The notes beneath the pieces were generated by a model. That model was not told the origin of the DNA and did no database searches. It saw only the letters and a list, made by a program, of their open reading frames with translations. Both the position numbers and the translations under genes were made by a program. This document shows positions 7,295 to 14,719 of a DNA stretch of 36,644 nucleotides, one piece after another. The stretch spans positions 1-36,644 of the IMG/VR virus record IMGVR_UViG_3300002053_000049; one strand, written 5' to 3'. Source of the DNA: a virus. Numbering within the stretch: position 1 is the first letter of the stretch; each line of letters opens with the position of its first letter.

Positions 7295-8117
7295 TCGGAT
7301 CCTGATCGAGTCGGGCACGTTTCACGATCCGAACATAGCGCGGAAGGTTGCCAGGAAGGCCGGCAATCTGCAAGTTTCGCTGGGGTTTTTTCACCCAGCA
7401 AGCCAGCCCAACGCCCAGGGTGAGTTCGATAATATTCATCGCTTCGAGCGTTCCTTGTTACCCAACGGCAGGGCTGCGAATCCCTATACTGCCATACCCG
7501 TAATTGTAGGAAAGGAGTCTGTTATGGTAAAAGAAAAACTGGAAGCCCTTAAGCAGATCCTGGGCGGAGATGAAGAGATGGTGAAAGCCGTCATCGATGC
7601 TGCTGAAAAGCAGCAAGCCGAGGCCGAAGCTGTGGGAGCCCGGACGAAAGAAGCCGGGGAAGATGTGCAAGAGGAAGTTGCGCCCGAGATTTCCGAAAAG
7701 CACGAAGAGGAAGAGTTCGAGGTCGAAGATATTGTGGAAACCGAAGAGGATCTGGATAACCTGGGACCATTCGTTGGAGATATGGCACCAGATGATTTTG
7801 CCGGCCTCATGGTGGACGCAATGACCCGCGCCGTTACCCCTCTGTTTGACGCGGTAAAGGAGCTTCAGACGGCACAGACCACGAAGGATGATACCTTGGC
7901 GGCTCTGAAAGAAGCGACCGAAGATCTCGCGTCACGAATTACCCAGATCAGCACCCGAGTCGATGATCTGGACGGCGGAGCGCCCAGAATGACAAAGAAA
8001 GCCGGCTATCGAGCTTCCCAGGATTCCGAGACAGTCCGGGAAAAAGACGGCAATCAGCAGAAGCAGCCAGGCTGGGATCCCGAGTTTACAAACTTTTTGT
8101 TAGGGCAAGAGGGGTAA
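7158..8117 (+). CDS. Prohead protease carboxyl part fused to scaffold domain
   Basis: Coding sense begins about base 7212-7252, and the GTG at 7158 is only the frame's first start. PGLDIGTCDY, LIESGTFHDP, LQVSLGFFHP and RFERSLLPNGRAANPYT are conserved blocks of the phage prohead protease family; the Ser in LQVSLGFF is the likely nucleophile. From residue 123 (base 7524) the protein becomes a highly acidic, coiled-coil-like scaffold (runs of Glu near EKHEEEEFEVED, then a heptad-like helix). The tail ends in WDPEFTNFLLGQEG. This is the HK97-type delta/scaffold plus protease order, directly before the major capsid gene. The upstream half of the protease is in another frame. Confidence 0.75.
   Translation: MVIIVGSCLVQTLSRIGKHVGTPDPRTLSPGPGLDIGTCDYSALHDRILIESGTFHDPNIARKVARKAGNLQVSLGFFHPASQPNAQGEFDNIHRFERSLLPNGRAANPYTAIPVIVGKESVMVKEKLEALKQILGGDEEMVKAVIDAAEKQQAEAEAVGARTKEAGEDVQEEVAPEISEKHEEEEFEVEDIVETEEDLDNLGPFVGDMAPDDFAGLMVDAMTRAVTPLFDAVKELQTAQTTKDDTLAALKEATEDLASRITQISTRVDDLDGGAPRMTKKAGYRASQDSETVREKDGNQQKQPGWDPEFTNFLLGQEG
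7524..8117 (+). CDS. Nested scaffold protein (internal in-frame start), 197 aa
   Basis: An ATG inside the protease-scaffold frame is preceded by AAAGGAGTCT (7511-7520), the same strong ribosome binding site that precedes the major capsid and tail tube genes. It would give MVKEKLEALKQILGG..., a free acidic coiled-coil scaffold, as lambda Nu3 is made within the protease gene C. Free scaffold could be made in excess of protease and would survive the upstream frame break. Expression is inferred from the site; it is not demonstrated. Confidence 0.65.
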   Translation: MVKEKLEALKQILGGDEEMVKAVIDAAEKQQAEAEAVGARTKEAGEDVQEEVAPEISEKHEEEEFEVEDIVETEEDLDNLGPFVGDMAPDDFAGLMVDAMTRAVTPLFDAVKELQTAQTTKDDTLAALKEATEDLASRITQISTRVDDLDGGAPRMTKKAGYRASQDSETVREKDGNQQKQPGWDPEFTNFLLGQEG

Positions 8118-8159
8118 CAGGTCGCCCCCTGCCCGCTGGTCTTATCGGTTTATCTTATT

Positions 8160-8172
8160 GGTAAAGGAGTCT
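8160..8172 (+). promoter_or_regulatory. Shared strong ribosome-binding leader before capsid gene
   Basis: GGTAAAGGAGTCT at 8160-8172, four bases before the capsid ATG, is identical to 15988-16000, four bases before the tail tube ATG. A shorter AAAGGAGTCT precedes the nested scaffold start. The upstream bases are also alike (CGGT/TTAT elements at 8141-8159 and 15973-15989). It probably sets high translation of the abundant virion proteins. Confidence 0.65.
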
Positions 8173-8176
8173 TGTC

Positions 8177-9631
8177 ATGCCTGATATCGATTATGCAATG
8201 CTGACCAAGGAAATCTTGTCTCAGCTGCCAAAAGTTGGGTTGAAAGATGTACCCAGCTCAACGCCTACCACGGTTTACGGCCATGGTTACGGCGGTCTGT
8301 TCAGTTATCCCGGTTTGTCTCGGCCGGTCTTTAATGCAATGGTGCTGCCCCAGAAGAGCTTACAGGCAATGTTACCCGTTCGCGCTTCTCGAGAGCAAAC
8401 ACCCCTTTTCGGGCTTTTCACCGGGGTTACGGATACCAGCGGTTCCGAGCCTACGGGAGTCTGTGATGATCCCCCGGTCGCAGGTCTATCCAAGCTCTGT
8501 ATGCACTCGTTTGTTTTTGGCCGTCAATCACGAATGAGCCGTGTGTTCGAAATCGACCGGATGGGTCTGATCGTGAATCGTTCCGATAATACCGATCTTC
8601 AGTTCATGGGCAATCCCTTCCAGGGCGGCACCATGCAGAACGTCCCAGCTTTTCCGGGTTTCGCAGGCGCTTCGAACAATGTCCTTAATACGGAGTTGGG
8701 GAAGGCGTTTTTCGAGATGGGAGTCGCTTGGTCGCGTGATTTTGCCAGGGAAGCCTATACTGGTAATCCCACGAATAACACGGCCGGCGGAGGTCGCAAA
8801 TACTTCTACGGGCTTGATATCCTGATCAACACCGGATATCGTGACGCTGAAAGCGGAATCGCCTGCCCAGCTGCTGACTCGATCGTTCGCAGCATGGGAT
8901 CCCTCGAGATCAACACCAACGGCACGACTTACGTTCGGCACATTACGAACATCCTCCGCAACCTGAAGCACCTGTCAAGCCGGGTTGGGTTGGATCCGGT
9001 CCAGTGGGTAATCTCTATGCCCTGGGCAATGTTTTATGAGCTCTCCGAGATCTGGCCTTGCGCTTACGCTACTTATCGCTGCCAGAGTGGTTATTTCTCG
9101 GAAAGCCAGGCTCAGAGCGTTGACACCCAATGGATGATCGACTTCCGGGATGATATGCGAAACGGTGAATATCTGTTGTGCGATGGGAAAAAGATCCCGG
9201 TTGTGCTGGATGACTCGGTCACCGAAACCCCATTGGCCGGCAGTTCGTTTTCTGCCCCAATGTATTTCGTCCCCTTAACCGTCCTGGGTGGCACCCCCGT
9301 TACCTATCTCGAGCATGTCGATTATGACATGCCAGGCGGAGCGATGGAATCCGCTCGAGCAATGGCACCAGCTGACTCGTACTTCTCGAGCGATGGCGGC
9401 CGCTTCCTGTGGCATAAGAAGCCCCCGAATAACTTCTGTGTTCAGTATCTGGGCAAGACTGAGCCCCGGATTATGCTTCTGACGCCTCATATTGCAGCCA
9501 GGTTAACCAATTGTAAATACACGCCAGTTGCTCACGAGCGCGATTGGGATCCTGATGGTTCCTTCTACGTGGACGGTGGGCGCACCACTCGCGATATTTA
9601 CGGTCCGAGCTTCTATTCGCCAACCAGCTAA
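8177..9631 (+). CDS. Major capsid protein (HK97-like fold, inferred)
   Basis: A 484-residue protein directly after the protease/scaffold gene, with the strongest ribosome binding site in the region. The order protease-scaffold-this gene is diagnostic of the HK97-type major capsid protein. It is soluble, with no signal peptide or membrane segment, and has mixed alpha/beta composition (LGLDPVQWVISMPWAMFYELSEIWP region, residues about 270-300; carboxyl RDIYGPSFYSPTS). I see no single sequence motif that proves the fold. Cleavage by the prohead protease would remove a short amino-terminal part if a protease is active, and I cannot place the site. It is followed by a strong hairpin (9661-9702) before the glycosyltransferase genes. 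Confidence 0.85.
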   Translation: MPDIDYAMLTKEILSQLPKVGLKDVPSSTPTTVYGHGYGGLFSYPGLSRPVFNAMVLPQKSLQAMLPVRASREQTPLFGLFTGVTDTSGSEPTGVCDDPPVAGLSKLCMHSFVFGRQSRMSRVFEIDRMGLIVNRSDNTDLQFMGNPFQGGTMQNVPAFPGFAGASNNVLNTELGKAFFEMGVAWSRDFAREAYTGNPTNNTAGGGRKYFYGLDILINTGYRDAESGIACPAADSIVRSMGSLEINTNGTTYVRHITNILRNLKHLSSRVGLDPVQWVISMPWAMFYELSEIWPCAYATYRCQSGYFSESQAQSVDTQWMIDFRDDMRNGEYLLCDGKKIPVVLDDSVTETPLAGSSFSAPMYFVPLTVLGGTPVTYLEHVDYDMPGGAMESARAMAPADSYFSSDGGRFLWHKKPPNNFCVQYLGKTEPRIMLLTPHIAARLTNCKYTPVAHERDWDPDGSFYVDGGRTTRDIYGPSFYSPTS

Positions 9632-9660
9632 TAGGGCTCTGGTTATCTCCTTACTTAATC

Positions 9661-9702
9661 CCTCGGGGCTGGAAGATGTGCCCATACTATCCAGCCCTGG
9701 GG
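9661..9702 (+). promoter_or_regulatory. Strong RNA hairpin between capsid and glycosyltransferase genes
   Basis: CCTCGGGGCTGGA (9661-9673) pairs with TCCAGCCCTGGGG (9690-9702), 13 pairs including two G-T pairs, with a 16-base loop. No T run follows, so it is not a classic terminator. The 3' arm abuts the GGAAGG ribosome binding site of the next gene. It may protect the capsid message from 3' decay or lower translation of the transferase. Confidence 0.6.
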
Positions 9703-9715
9703 GAAGGATCGATCT

Positions 9716-10438
9716 ATGCGTATCTTGTGTTTTACATCCGATAAACACCTGGCAGCTCTGCCGGCGTTTATCCACCTGCATAGCAAATATTGGGGTCATC
9801 CGGTCGATTTCGTAGGGTTTACACCCCCAGAGTTCGATATCCCGAAACCCCATCGCTTCCATTCTATCGGGAAGTTCGAAGATTATCCCCTGGGTAAATG
9901 GTCAAACGCTGCCAGGCTGGCAGTTGAAACCTTGGTGAAAGATGAAGCCTTTATCTATACGATGGATGATTTTTGGATCGTTCGGCAGGTAAATCATGGG
10001 CAGATCGTGAGATTATGGGAGTTGCTGAACGACTCTCCCCCGATTGCAAGGATCGATCTTACAACCGACCGGCTCTATGCTGCTGGCGTGTATAACTTTG
10101 GATATCTAGACGAAATCGATCTAATCAGTAACACAAGTCCAGTTCCTTATGCCCTGAGCTTGCAAGCCGGGATCTGGCGAAAGGATGCTTTTCTAAAATA
10201 CGTTCTTCCCAATGAAACCCCCCATGATGTTGAAATCATGGGCAGCGCCAGAATGAATAACGATAGCGCGCTGATCCTGGGCACCCGCCAGGCGCCAATA
10301 AAATACCTGATTGCAATCCAGTTCGGGAAATTGGCTCTGGACGGTGGATACCAGGTCCCAGAGATCTTGTTTCGGGATCTGGAAGAGTTGACGAATAAGG
10401 GGTTATTAAATGGGCTATTTGCAACAGTCCCCGCATAG
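9716..10438 (+). CDS. Putative glycosyltransferase (GT-A-like), 240 aa
   Basis: Starts MRILCFTSDKHLAALPAF after a GGAAGG site. It has a short acidic metal-site-like motif (FIYTMDDFWI, residues about 79-88), followed by blocks that pattern-match a family of phage and bacterial sugar transferases: LSLQAGIWRKDAFLKYVLPNETP (about 152-174), then DVEIMG. In that family the stretch around 'lQ..IW....L...l...E.PW.fE' forms the acceptor side. The gene overlaps the following DegT gene by 29 bases, and lies with two other sugar-modification genes between the capsid and connector genes. Acting on capsid, tail or host glycan is inference. Donor and acceptor cannot be read from the sequence. Confidence 0.6.
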   Translation: MRILCFTSDKHLAALPAFIHLHSKYWGHPVDFVGFTPPEFDIPKPHRFHSIGKFEDYPLGKWSNAARLAVETLVKDEAFIYTMDDFWIVRQVNHGQIVRLWELLNDSPPIARIDLTTDRLYAAGVYNFGYLDEIDLISNTSPVPYALSLQAGIWRKDAFLKYVLPNETPHDVEIMGSARMNNDSALILGTRQAPIKYLIAIQFGKLALDGGYQVPEILFRDLEELTNKGLLNGLFATVPA

Positions 10439-11651
10439 GGTCACGCTGGGCACGTTCGAAGCTAATTATCGAACGCGTGAGCTGATCAATGAAGTATTGG
10501 ATTCCGGGTGGATCTCTTACGGTCCCAAGTCCTTACAGTTTGAACAGAAATTCGCCAGTATTCACCAGCGAGATTATGCAATTCTCTCCAATTCAGGCAC
10601 ATCCAGCCTGTTAGTTGCTTTACAGGCGCTAAAAGAGCTTCACGGCTGGGAAGATGGGTCTGAAGTTTTCGTTCCGGCTACAACGTTCGTTGCTACGGCA
10701 AATATTGTCATTCATAATCAGCTTACCCCGGTGTTTGTGGATATCGAAGCGGATACTTATAACATGGATCCGCAGCAGCTCGAGGCAGCCATAAAGAAGC
10801 ACCCCAGGGCGAAAGCCGTTATTCCCGTACATCTGTTTGGGCAAATGGCAAATATGACCGAAATTGCCTTCCTGGCAGATAAATATGGTCTGAAGATCAT
10901 CGAGGACAGTTGCGAAACGATGTTCGTAGCTCATTATGGGCGGGTTTGTGGCTCCTGGGGGGATATCGGATGCTTTTCGACCTATAACGCCCACCTGCTG
11001 ACAACCGGAGTCGGCGGCTTTTCGATCACGGATAATCCAGACCTGGCAGCTCGAATGAGATCCTTAGTAAATCATGGGCTCGAGATCGATCACCTTAACC
11101 CAGGCGAGAATTTCGCTCCGCAGCCGGCACCAAATAGGCAGTTCAGCTTCGGATCGATCGGTCATAGTTTCAGGATTACGGAGCTGGAAGCTGCGATCGG
11201 GCTCGCACAGCTCGAGAATTGGTCTTACATGCTCAGGATCCGAAACCGGAACGCTAAACACCTGGGCGCTGGGCTGAAAATAATCAACAATTGGGCTGGA
11301 CCATGCTTCAGGATCCCCCAGGTTATGGATGGTAACGGTCATGCCTGGATGATGTATCCGATTCTTACGCTCCGATTGCCAAAAGATGTAGTTATGCGAG
11401 AGTTGGCAGATGCTCAGATCGAGACTCGAGATATGCTTCCCCTGCTATCGCAGCCGGCTTATAAAGATGTTGGCTGGAAAAACTATCCGATCAGCCGTTG
11501 GGTTTATGAGTGTGGCTTCTATGTTGGGTGTCATCACGCCTTAGATCCTGATGCTATCCAATATGTGGTCCACGTTCTAAGCGAAACCGTTGGGAAATAT
11601 CAAGATATTTACGAGGTGGCCCATGAGAGTCCGGCTCTATCCCACGCCTGA
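10410..11651 (+). CDS. DegT/DnrJ/EryC1-family enzyme with His in place of the PLP lysine
   Basis: A 413-residue type I fold PLP-family sugar enzyme. Typical blocks are SGWISYGPKSLQFEQKFA (start), LSNSGTSSLLVALQAL (PLP phosphate loop), EVFVPATTFVATAN, DIEADTYNMDP, KAVIPVHLFGQMA, and IIEDSCETM (the Asp that pairs with the PLP ring nitrogen). The internal-aldimine block reads CFSTYNAHLLTTGVGGF, so residue 195 is His where aminotransferases carry Lys. The same change is known in the ColD and RfbH/E1-type sugar dehydratases of this family, so a dehydratase (or a non-catalytic paralogue) is more likely than an aminotransferase. It starts after AAGGGG, 29 bases inside the previous gene. It probably makes or alters an activated sugar used by the flanking transferases. 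Confidence 0.8.
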   Translation: MGYLQQSPHRVTLGTFEANYRTRELINEVLDSGWISYGPKSLQFEQKFASIHQRDYAILSNSGTSSLLVALQALKELHGWEDGSEVFVPATTFVATANIVIHNQLTPVFVDIEADTYNMDPQQLEAAIKKHPRAKAVIPVHLFGQMANMTEIAFLADKYGLKIIEDSCETMFVAHYGRVCGSWGDIGCFSTYNAHLLTTGVGGFSITDNPDLAARMRSLVNHGLEIDHLNPGENFAPQPAPNRQFSFGSIGHSFRITELEAAIGLAQLENWSYMLRIRNRNAKHLGAGLKIINNWAGPCFRIPQVMDGNGHAWMMYPILTLRLPKDVVMRELADAQIETRDMLPLLSQPAYKDVGWKNYPISRWVYECGFYVGCHHALDPDAIQYVVHVLSETVGKYQDIYEVAHESPALSHA

Positions 11652-14451
11652 GCAATCAGATCCGGCCTCGGGGATCGGGCGGGTGGTCATGGCGCAATAT
11701 AAACACCTGCCAGAGTTCGATATCCAGCTGGTGGAAGATCCCAGGAAAGCGGATCTTATCGCAGCCCATACCCAGACGTTCGGGCAGCGAGTCGATGTGA
11801 TTCATTGCCACGGTCTTTATTGGACCGGTGATCCAGGATCTGGAAATTACTCCAATTGGCATACTTCGGTTAATACTGAAATCATTGCAGCCATTCGCCA
11901 GGCAGAAGCCTTTTCGGTGCCCAGCGAGTGGGTTTCAATGCCCTTCAGGCGGGATATGCTGCTTAATCCGCAGGTGATCGGCCACGGTATTGACCTGGAA
12001 GATTGGGAGCCCCAGAAAAAGCGTGGTAAGTTCGTGCTATGGAATAAGAATCGTTCGGCTGATGTATGCGATCCTATGCCGGCGTATGTCCTTTCTAAGC
12101 GTAATATTCCGGTTTGGAGTACGTTTGCACCGGAAGAGGCCGCCCAGGATGGGGATTTCAGGCTCTTAGGGCGGCAGGATTGGGATACCATGCGCCGGAT
12201 CATTCACCAGGCGCAAGTTTATCTTGCGACCACAAAGGAAACCTTCGGGATAGGCACCCTCGAAGCTATGGCGGCCGGCGTTCCTGTCCTGGGTTTCGAT
12301 TGGGGAGGCACCCGAGATCTGGTTACCAGTGGGGTCGAAGGGATTCTGGTAGATCCATACGATTATGATGCTCTGGAAGATGGGTATCATCGGATCATAG
12401 ATAAGCGCCGGCAGTTCAGCCAGGCAGCCCGAGCGAAAGCGGAGCTCTATTCCTGGCAGAACGTGATCGGTCAATACGCTGATTTATATCGGAGTTCAGC
12501 CGGCAAGCGGGACACCGGATCCGTGGCAGTTGTCATACCCTGTCATAATTATGAGAAATGGGTCGCTGAAGCCGTTGAAAGTGTACTTCGCCAGAGTTAT
12601 CCGGTCGAAGAAATAGTCGTGATCGATGACGGCAGCACCGATAACAGCCTGGCGATCCTTCAGGCTCGATTCGGTGAGAATCCCAGAGTTCGAATTGTAG
12701 ACACAAAAAATCGGGGGGTTGCAGCAGCTCGGAATATGGGAATCGGTATGACTAGCGCCGATTTCGTTGTGTGCCTAGATGCTGATGATCGGCTGGGCGA
12801 ATCGTTTGTTGCTCATTGCCGGCAAGCTCTTCTGGAAGATCCGCAGCTGGGAATCGCCTACACTGGATTATGCTTTATCAAAGCGGATGGGACAAACGAG
12901 CCTTACGATGCCTGGCCTCCGGCTTTTGATTGGAAAGTCCAGAGCACCCCCAACAATCCCCCTTATAACTGCGTTCCTTCGGCTGCCATGTTTCGGCGTA
13001 AGATGTGGATCCGAGCGGGTGGATATCGCCAGGAATACGCCCCGGGTGAAGATGCGGAGTTTTGGACCAATGGCTTAAGTACAGGCTTTACGGCTCGAAG
13101 GATCACAAAAGCCAATCTTTTCGAGTATCGAGCGCACCCAGGCAGCGCAAGCAAGACAAAGAAATATAAGCCGATTGACGCCTGGAAGCCCTGGATGAGA
13201 GATAGGATCTTCCCCCTGGGAGTGCCCACGGATCGAGCGCCAGAAATACAGTCCTATTCCCAGCCTAATATATCGGTGATTATCCCGATCGGTCCTGATC
13301 ATGCTTACCTGGCGAGTTCAGCAATCGAATCGCTGATGGGTCAAACCTTCCGAAATTGGGAGTTGATCACTGTAAACGATACGGGTAAAAAACTAGATCT
13401 ATCAAGAGCGCCTTACCGATTCCCATTCGCCAGGCAGTTCGAAACAGCCGGCACCTTGGGCGCTGGGGCAGCTCGAAACCTGGGCGCTAAACATGCTCGA
13501 GCGCCTTGGATCTTATTTCTAGATGCTGATGATTACCTGGCTCCTGATGCACTAAACAAGCTCCTGTCAGCAAGCCAGGAAGGCTATTTCGTGTATAGCG
13601 ATTGGGTGACCGGGAAGGATATCCATAAGGCACCCGAGTTCGATTGTGAGAGCTATTCAGAGCTCTTACCTATCCCAATAACCAGCCTGATCGAACGATC
13701 GGCTTTCGAAGATCTTGGCGGTTTCGATGAAAATCTGCCGGCATGGGAAGATTGGGATCTGTTCTTAGGGCTAGTAAGCAATGGTTTATGTGGGAAGCGA
13801 GTTCCCGAACCTTTGCTAGTGTATAGGGTTGATACTGGATCCAGGCGCAAACGCGCCAAATCCATTTCCCCGGCGCTAAAAGCCAGGATCCAGGGAAAGC
13901 ACATTGGAGGCAATAAAATGTCATGTGGAGGTTGTGGAAACGGAGGTAATGCAGTTATGGAAGCAAAAAGAGAATTTGATGGACAGGCAGCGCCCAGATC
14001 GGTATCTTCGGGCAGCGGATTCGTTCGGATTGAGTATTCCGGCGTGAGAGTCGGCGGAGTGACCTATTTTGGGAGATCCGGCCGATCGTATCGCTTCGGG
14101 AATAACCCGATCGAGCGGATTAATGATGTGCACCCGGAAGATGTGGACGTTTTTCTCGGGCTGGAAGGATTCCGAGTTCTGGGGGTGTCCACGCCTACGG
14201 CTATCGAGGCAGAAGAGCCGGCACCAATCCAGATGACCGATGAAGAGCTCGAGGCTGAAAATGCAGCACTCGAAGCGGAGCTGGCAAAACTGGAAGGTGA
14301 TCAGTTGGAAGTTCAGTTCGCTTCCCCAGCTGCTGAAAAGCTGGCTGCTGAAAACAATCTGGGAGTCCTTCTGGAGATACAAGGACAGATCGGAAGCGGC
14401 AAAGACGGCGCTTTTACGGTCGCTGATATTCGCCAGATTCTAGATGCGTAG
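11623..14451 (+). CDS. GT-B + two GT2 glycosyltransferase fused in frame to a head protein
   Basis: I choose the ATG at 11623, after GAGG and 29 bases inside the DegT gene, giving 942 residues. Residues 1-290 are GT4-like GT-B (KETFGIGTLEAMAAGVPVLG at 205-224 with the donor-site Glu). Residues 300-540 are a GT2 domain (VAVVIPCHNYEKWV at 301, LDADD near 385-389, GED at 475-477). Residues 550-740 are a second GT2 domain (ISVIIPIGPD at 550, LDADD near 633-637, WEDWDLF near 708). From residue 766 the frame continues without a stop into a different protein (MSCGGCGNGG...), listed separately. Three transferase units in one chain suggest that a short oligosaccharide is built in steps. Whether the fusion is made as one protein is unclear; the internal start has its own ribosome binding site. 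Confidence 0.8.
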   Translation: MRVRLYPTPEQSDPASGIGRVVMAQYKHLPEFDIQLVEDPRKADLIAAHTQTFGQRVDVIHCHGLYWTGDPGSGNYSNWHTSVNTEIIAAIRQAEAFSVPSEWVSMPFRRDMLLNPQVIGHGIDLEDWEPQKKRGKFVLWNKNRSADVCDPMPAYVLSKRNIPVWSTFAPEEAAQDGDFRLLGRQDWDTMRRIIHQAQVYLATTKETFGIGTLEAMAAGVPVLGFDWGGTRDLVTSGVEGILVDPYDYDALEDGYHRIIDKRRQFSQAARAKAELYSWQNVIGQYADLYRSSAGKRDTGSVAVVIPCHNYEKWVAEAVESVLRQSYPVEEIVVIDDGSTDNSLAILQARFGENPRVRIVDTKNRGVAAARNMGIGMTSADFVVCLDADDRLGESFVAHCRQALLEDPQLGIAYTGLCFIKADGTNEPYDAWPPAFDWKVQSTPNNPPYNCVPSAAMFRRKMWIRAGGYRQEYAPGEDAEFWTNGLSTGFTARRITKANLFEYRAHPGSASKTKKYKPIDAWKPWMRDRIFPLGVPTDRAPEIQSYSQPNISVIIPIGPDHAYLASSAIESLMGQTFRNWELITVNDTGKKLDLSRAPYRFPFARQFETAGTLGAGAARNLGAKHARAPWILFLDADDYLAPDALNKLLSASQEGYFVYSDWVTGKDIHKAPEFDCESYSELLPIPITSLIERSAFEDLGGFDENLPAWEDWDLFLGLVSNGLCGKRVPEPLLVYRVDTGSRRKRAKSISPALKARIQGKHIGGNKMSCGGCGNGGNAVMEAKREFDGQAAPRSVSSGSGFVRIEYSGVRVGGVTYFGRSGRSYRFGNNPIERINDVHPEDVDVFLGLEGFRVLGVSTPTAIEAEEPAPIQMTDEELEAENAALEAELAKLEGDQLEVQFASPAAEKLAAENNLGVLLEIQGQIGSGKDGAFTVADIRQILDA
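13918..14451 (+). CDS. Head-associated protein with YTG/RYRFG block and E3-binding-like tail, 177 aa
   Basis: An internal ATG preceded by GGAGG (13906-13910) opens a protein starting MSCGGCGNGG. Cys/Gly-rich starts like this are frequent in small phage head genes. The block FVRIEYSGVRVGGVTYFGRSGRSYRFGNN... is a small beta domain that recurs near the capsid genes of siphophages. A long acidic helix (EELEAENAALEAELAKLEGD) follows. The last 44 residues (SPAAEKLAAENN ... GKDGAFTVADIRQIL) closely follow the layout of the peripheral-subunit (E3)-binding domain, a protein-binding module. It could be a decoration or joining protein. The reading frame is continuous with the upstream transferase, so both a fused and a free form are possible. 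Confidence 0.65.
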   Translation: MSCGGCGNGGNAVMEAKREFDGQAAPRSVSSGSGFVRIEYSGVRVGGVTYFGRSGRSYRFGNNPIERINDVHPEDVDVFLGLEGFRVLGVSTPTAIEAEEPAPIQMTDEELEAENAALEAELAKLEGDQLEVQFASPAAEKLAAENNLGVLLEIQGQIGSGKDGAFTVADIRQILDA

Positions 14452-14719
14452 TTTTTATCGGCTGCTGATCCTTACTCTTGGAGTTTATCGCCTATCCAAG
14501 ATGATCACTCAGGAAGATGGACCGGCGGATATATTTACACGATTCCGCGGGAAGCTGAGTCAAGAGTCTTGGATAGGTAGGGGATTCCATTGTGTTTTGT
14601 GTGTTTCGTTCTGGATATCCCTACTGGCCGCGCTCGTTGCTTATCGAAAGCCCAGGTGCATTATTGCCCATTGGCTGGCGATCGCCGGCGGAGTTGCGGT
14701 TATAAGTGAGGCAACATGA
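14444..14719 (+). CDS. DUF1360-like small membrane protein, 91 aa
   Basis: ATG overlaps the preceding gene's last eight bases. The pattern LGVYRLSKMITQEDGPADIF, then RGFHCVLCVSFWISLLAALVAY, matches the DUF1360 layout: an amino-terminal helix, a CxxC pair (CVLC) before a membrane helix (residues about 53-66), and a second hydrophobic stretch near the end. It is probably an inner membrane protein. In phage genomes this family is found among head-tail genes, with no known role. The overlap with both neighbours (14716 start of the next) makes it part of the structural operon. Confidence 0.7.
   Translation: MRSFYRLLILTLGVYRLSKMITQEDGPADIFTRFRGKLSQESWIGRGFHCVLCVSFWISLLAALVAYRKPRCIIAHWLAIAGGVAVISEAT

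Noticed and set aside
9661-9702. Rho-independent terminator after the capsid gene
   Set aside because: The stem is strong but no T run follows on the + strand, so full termination is not supported; listed as a regulatory hairpin.
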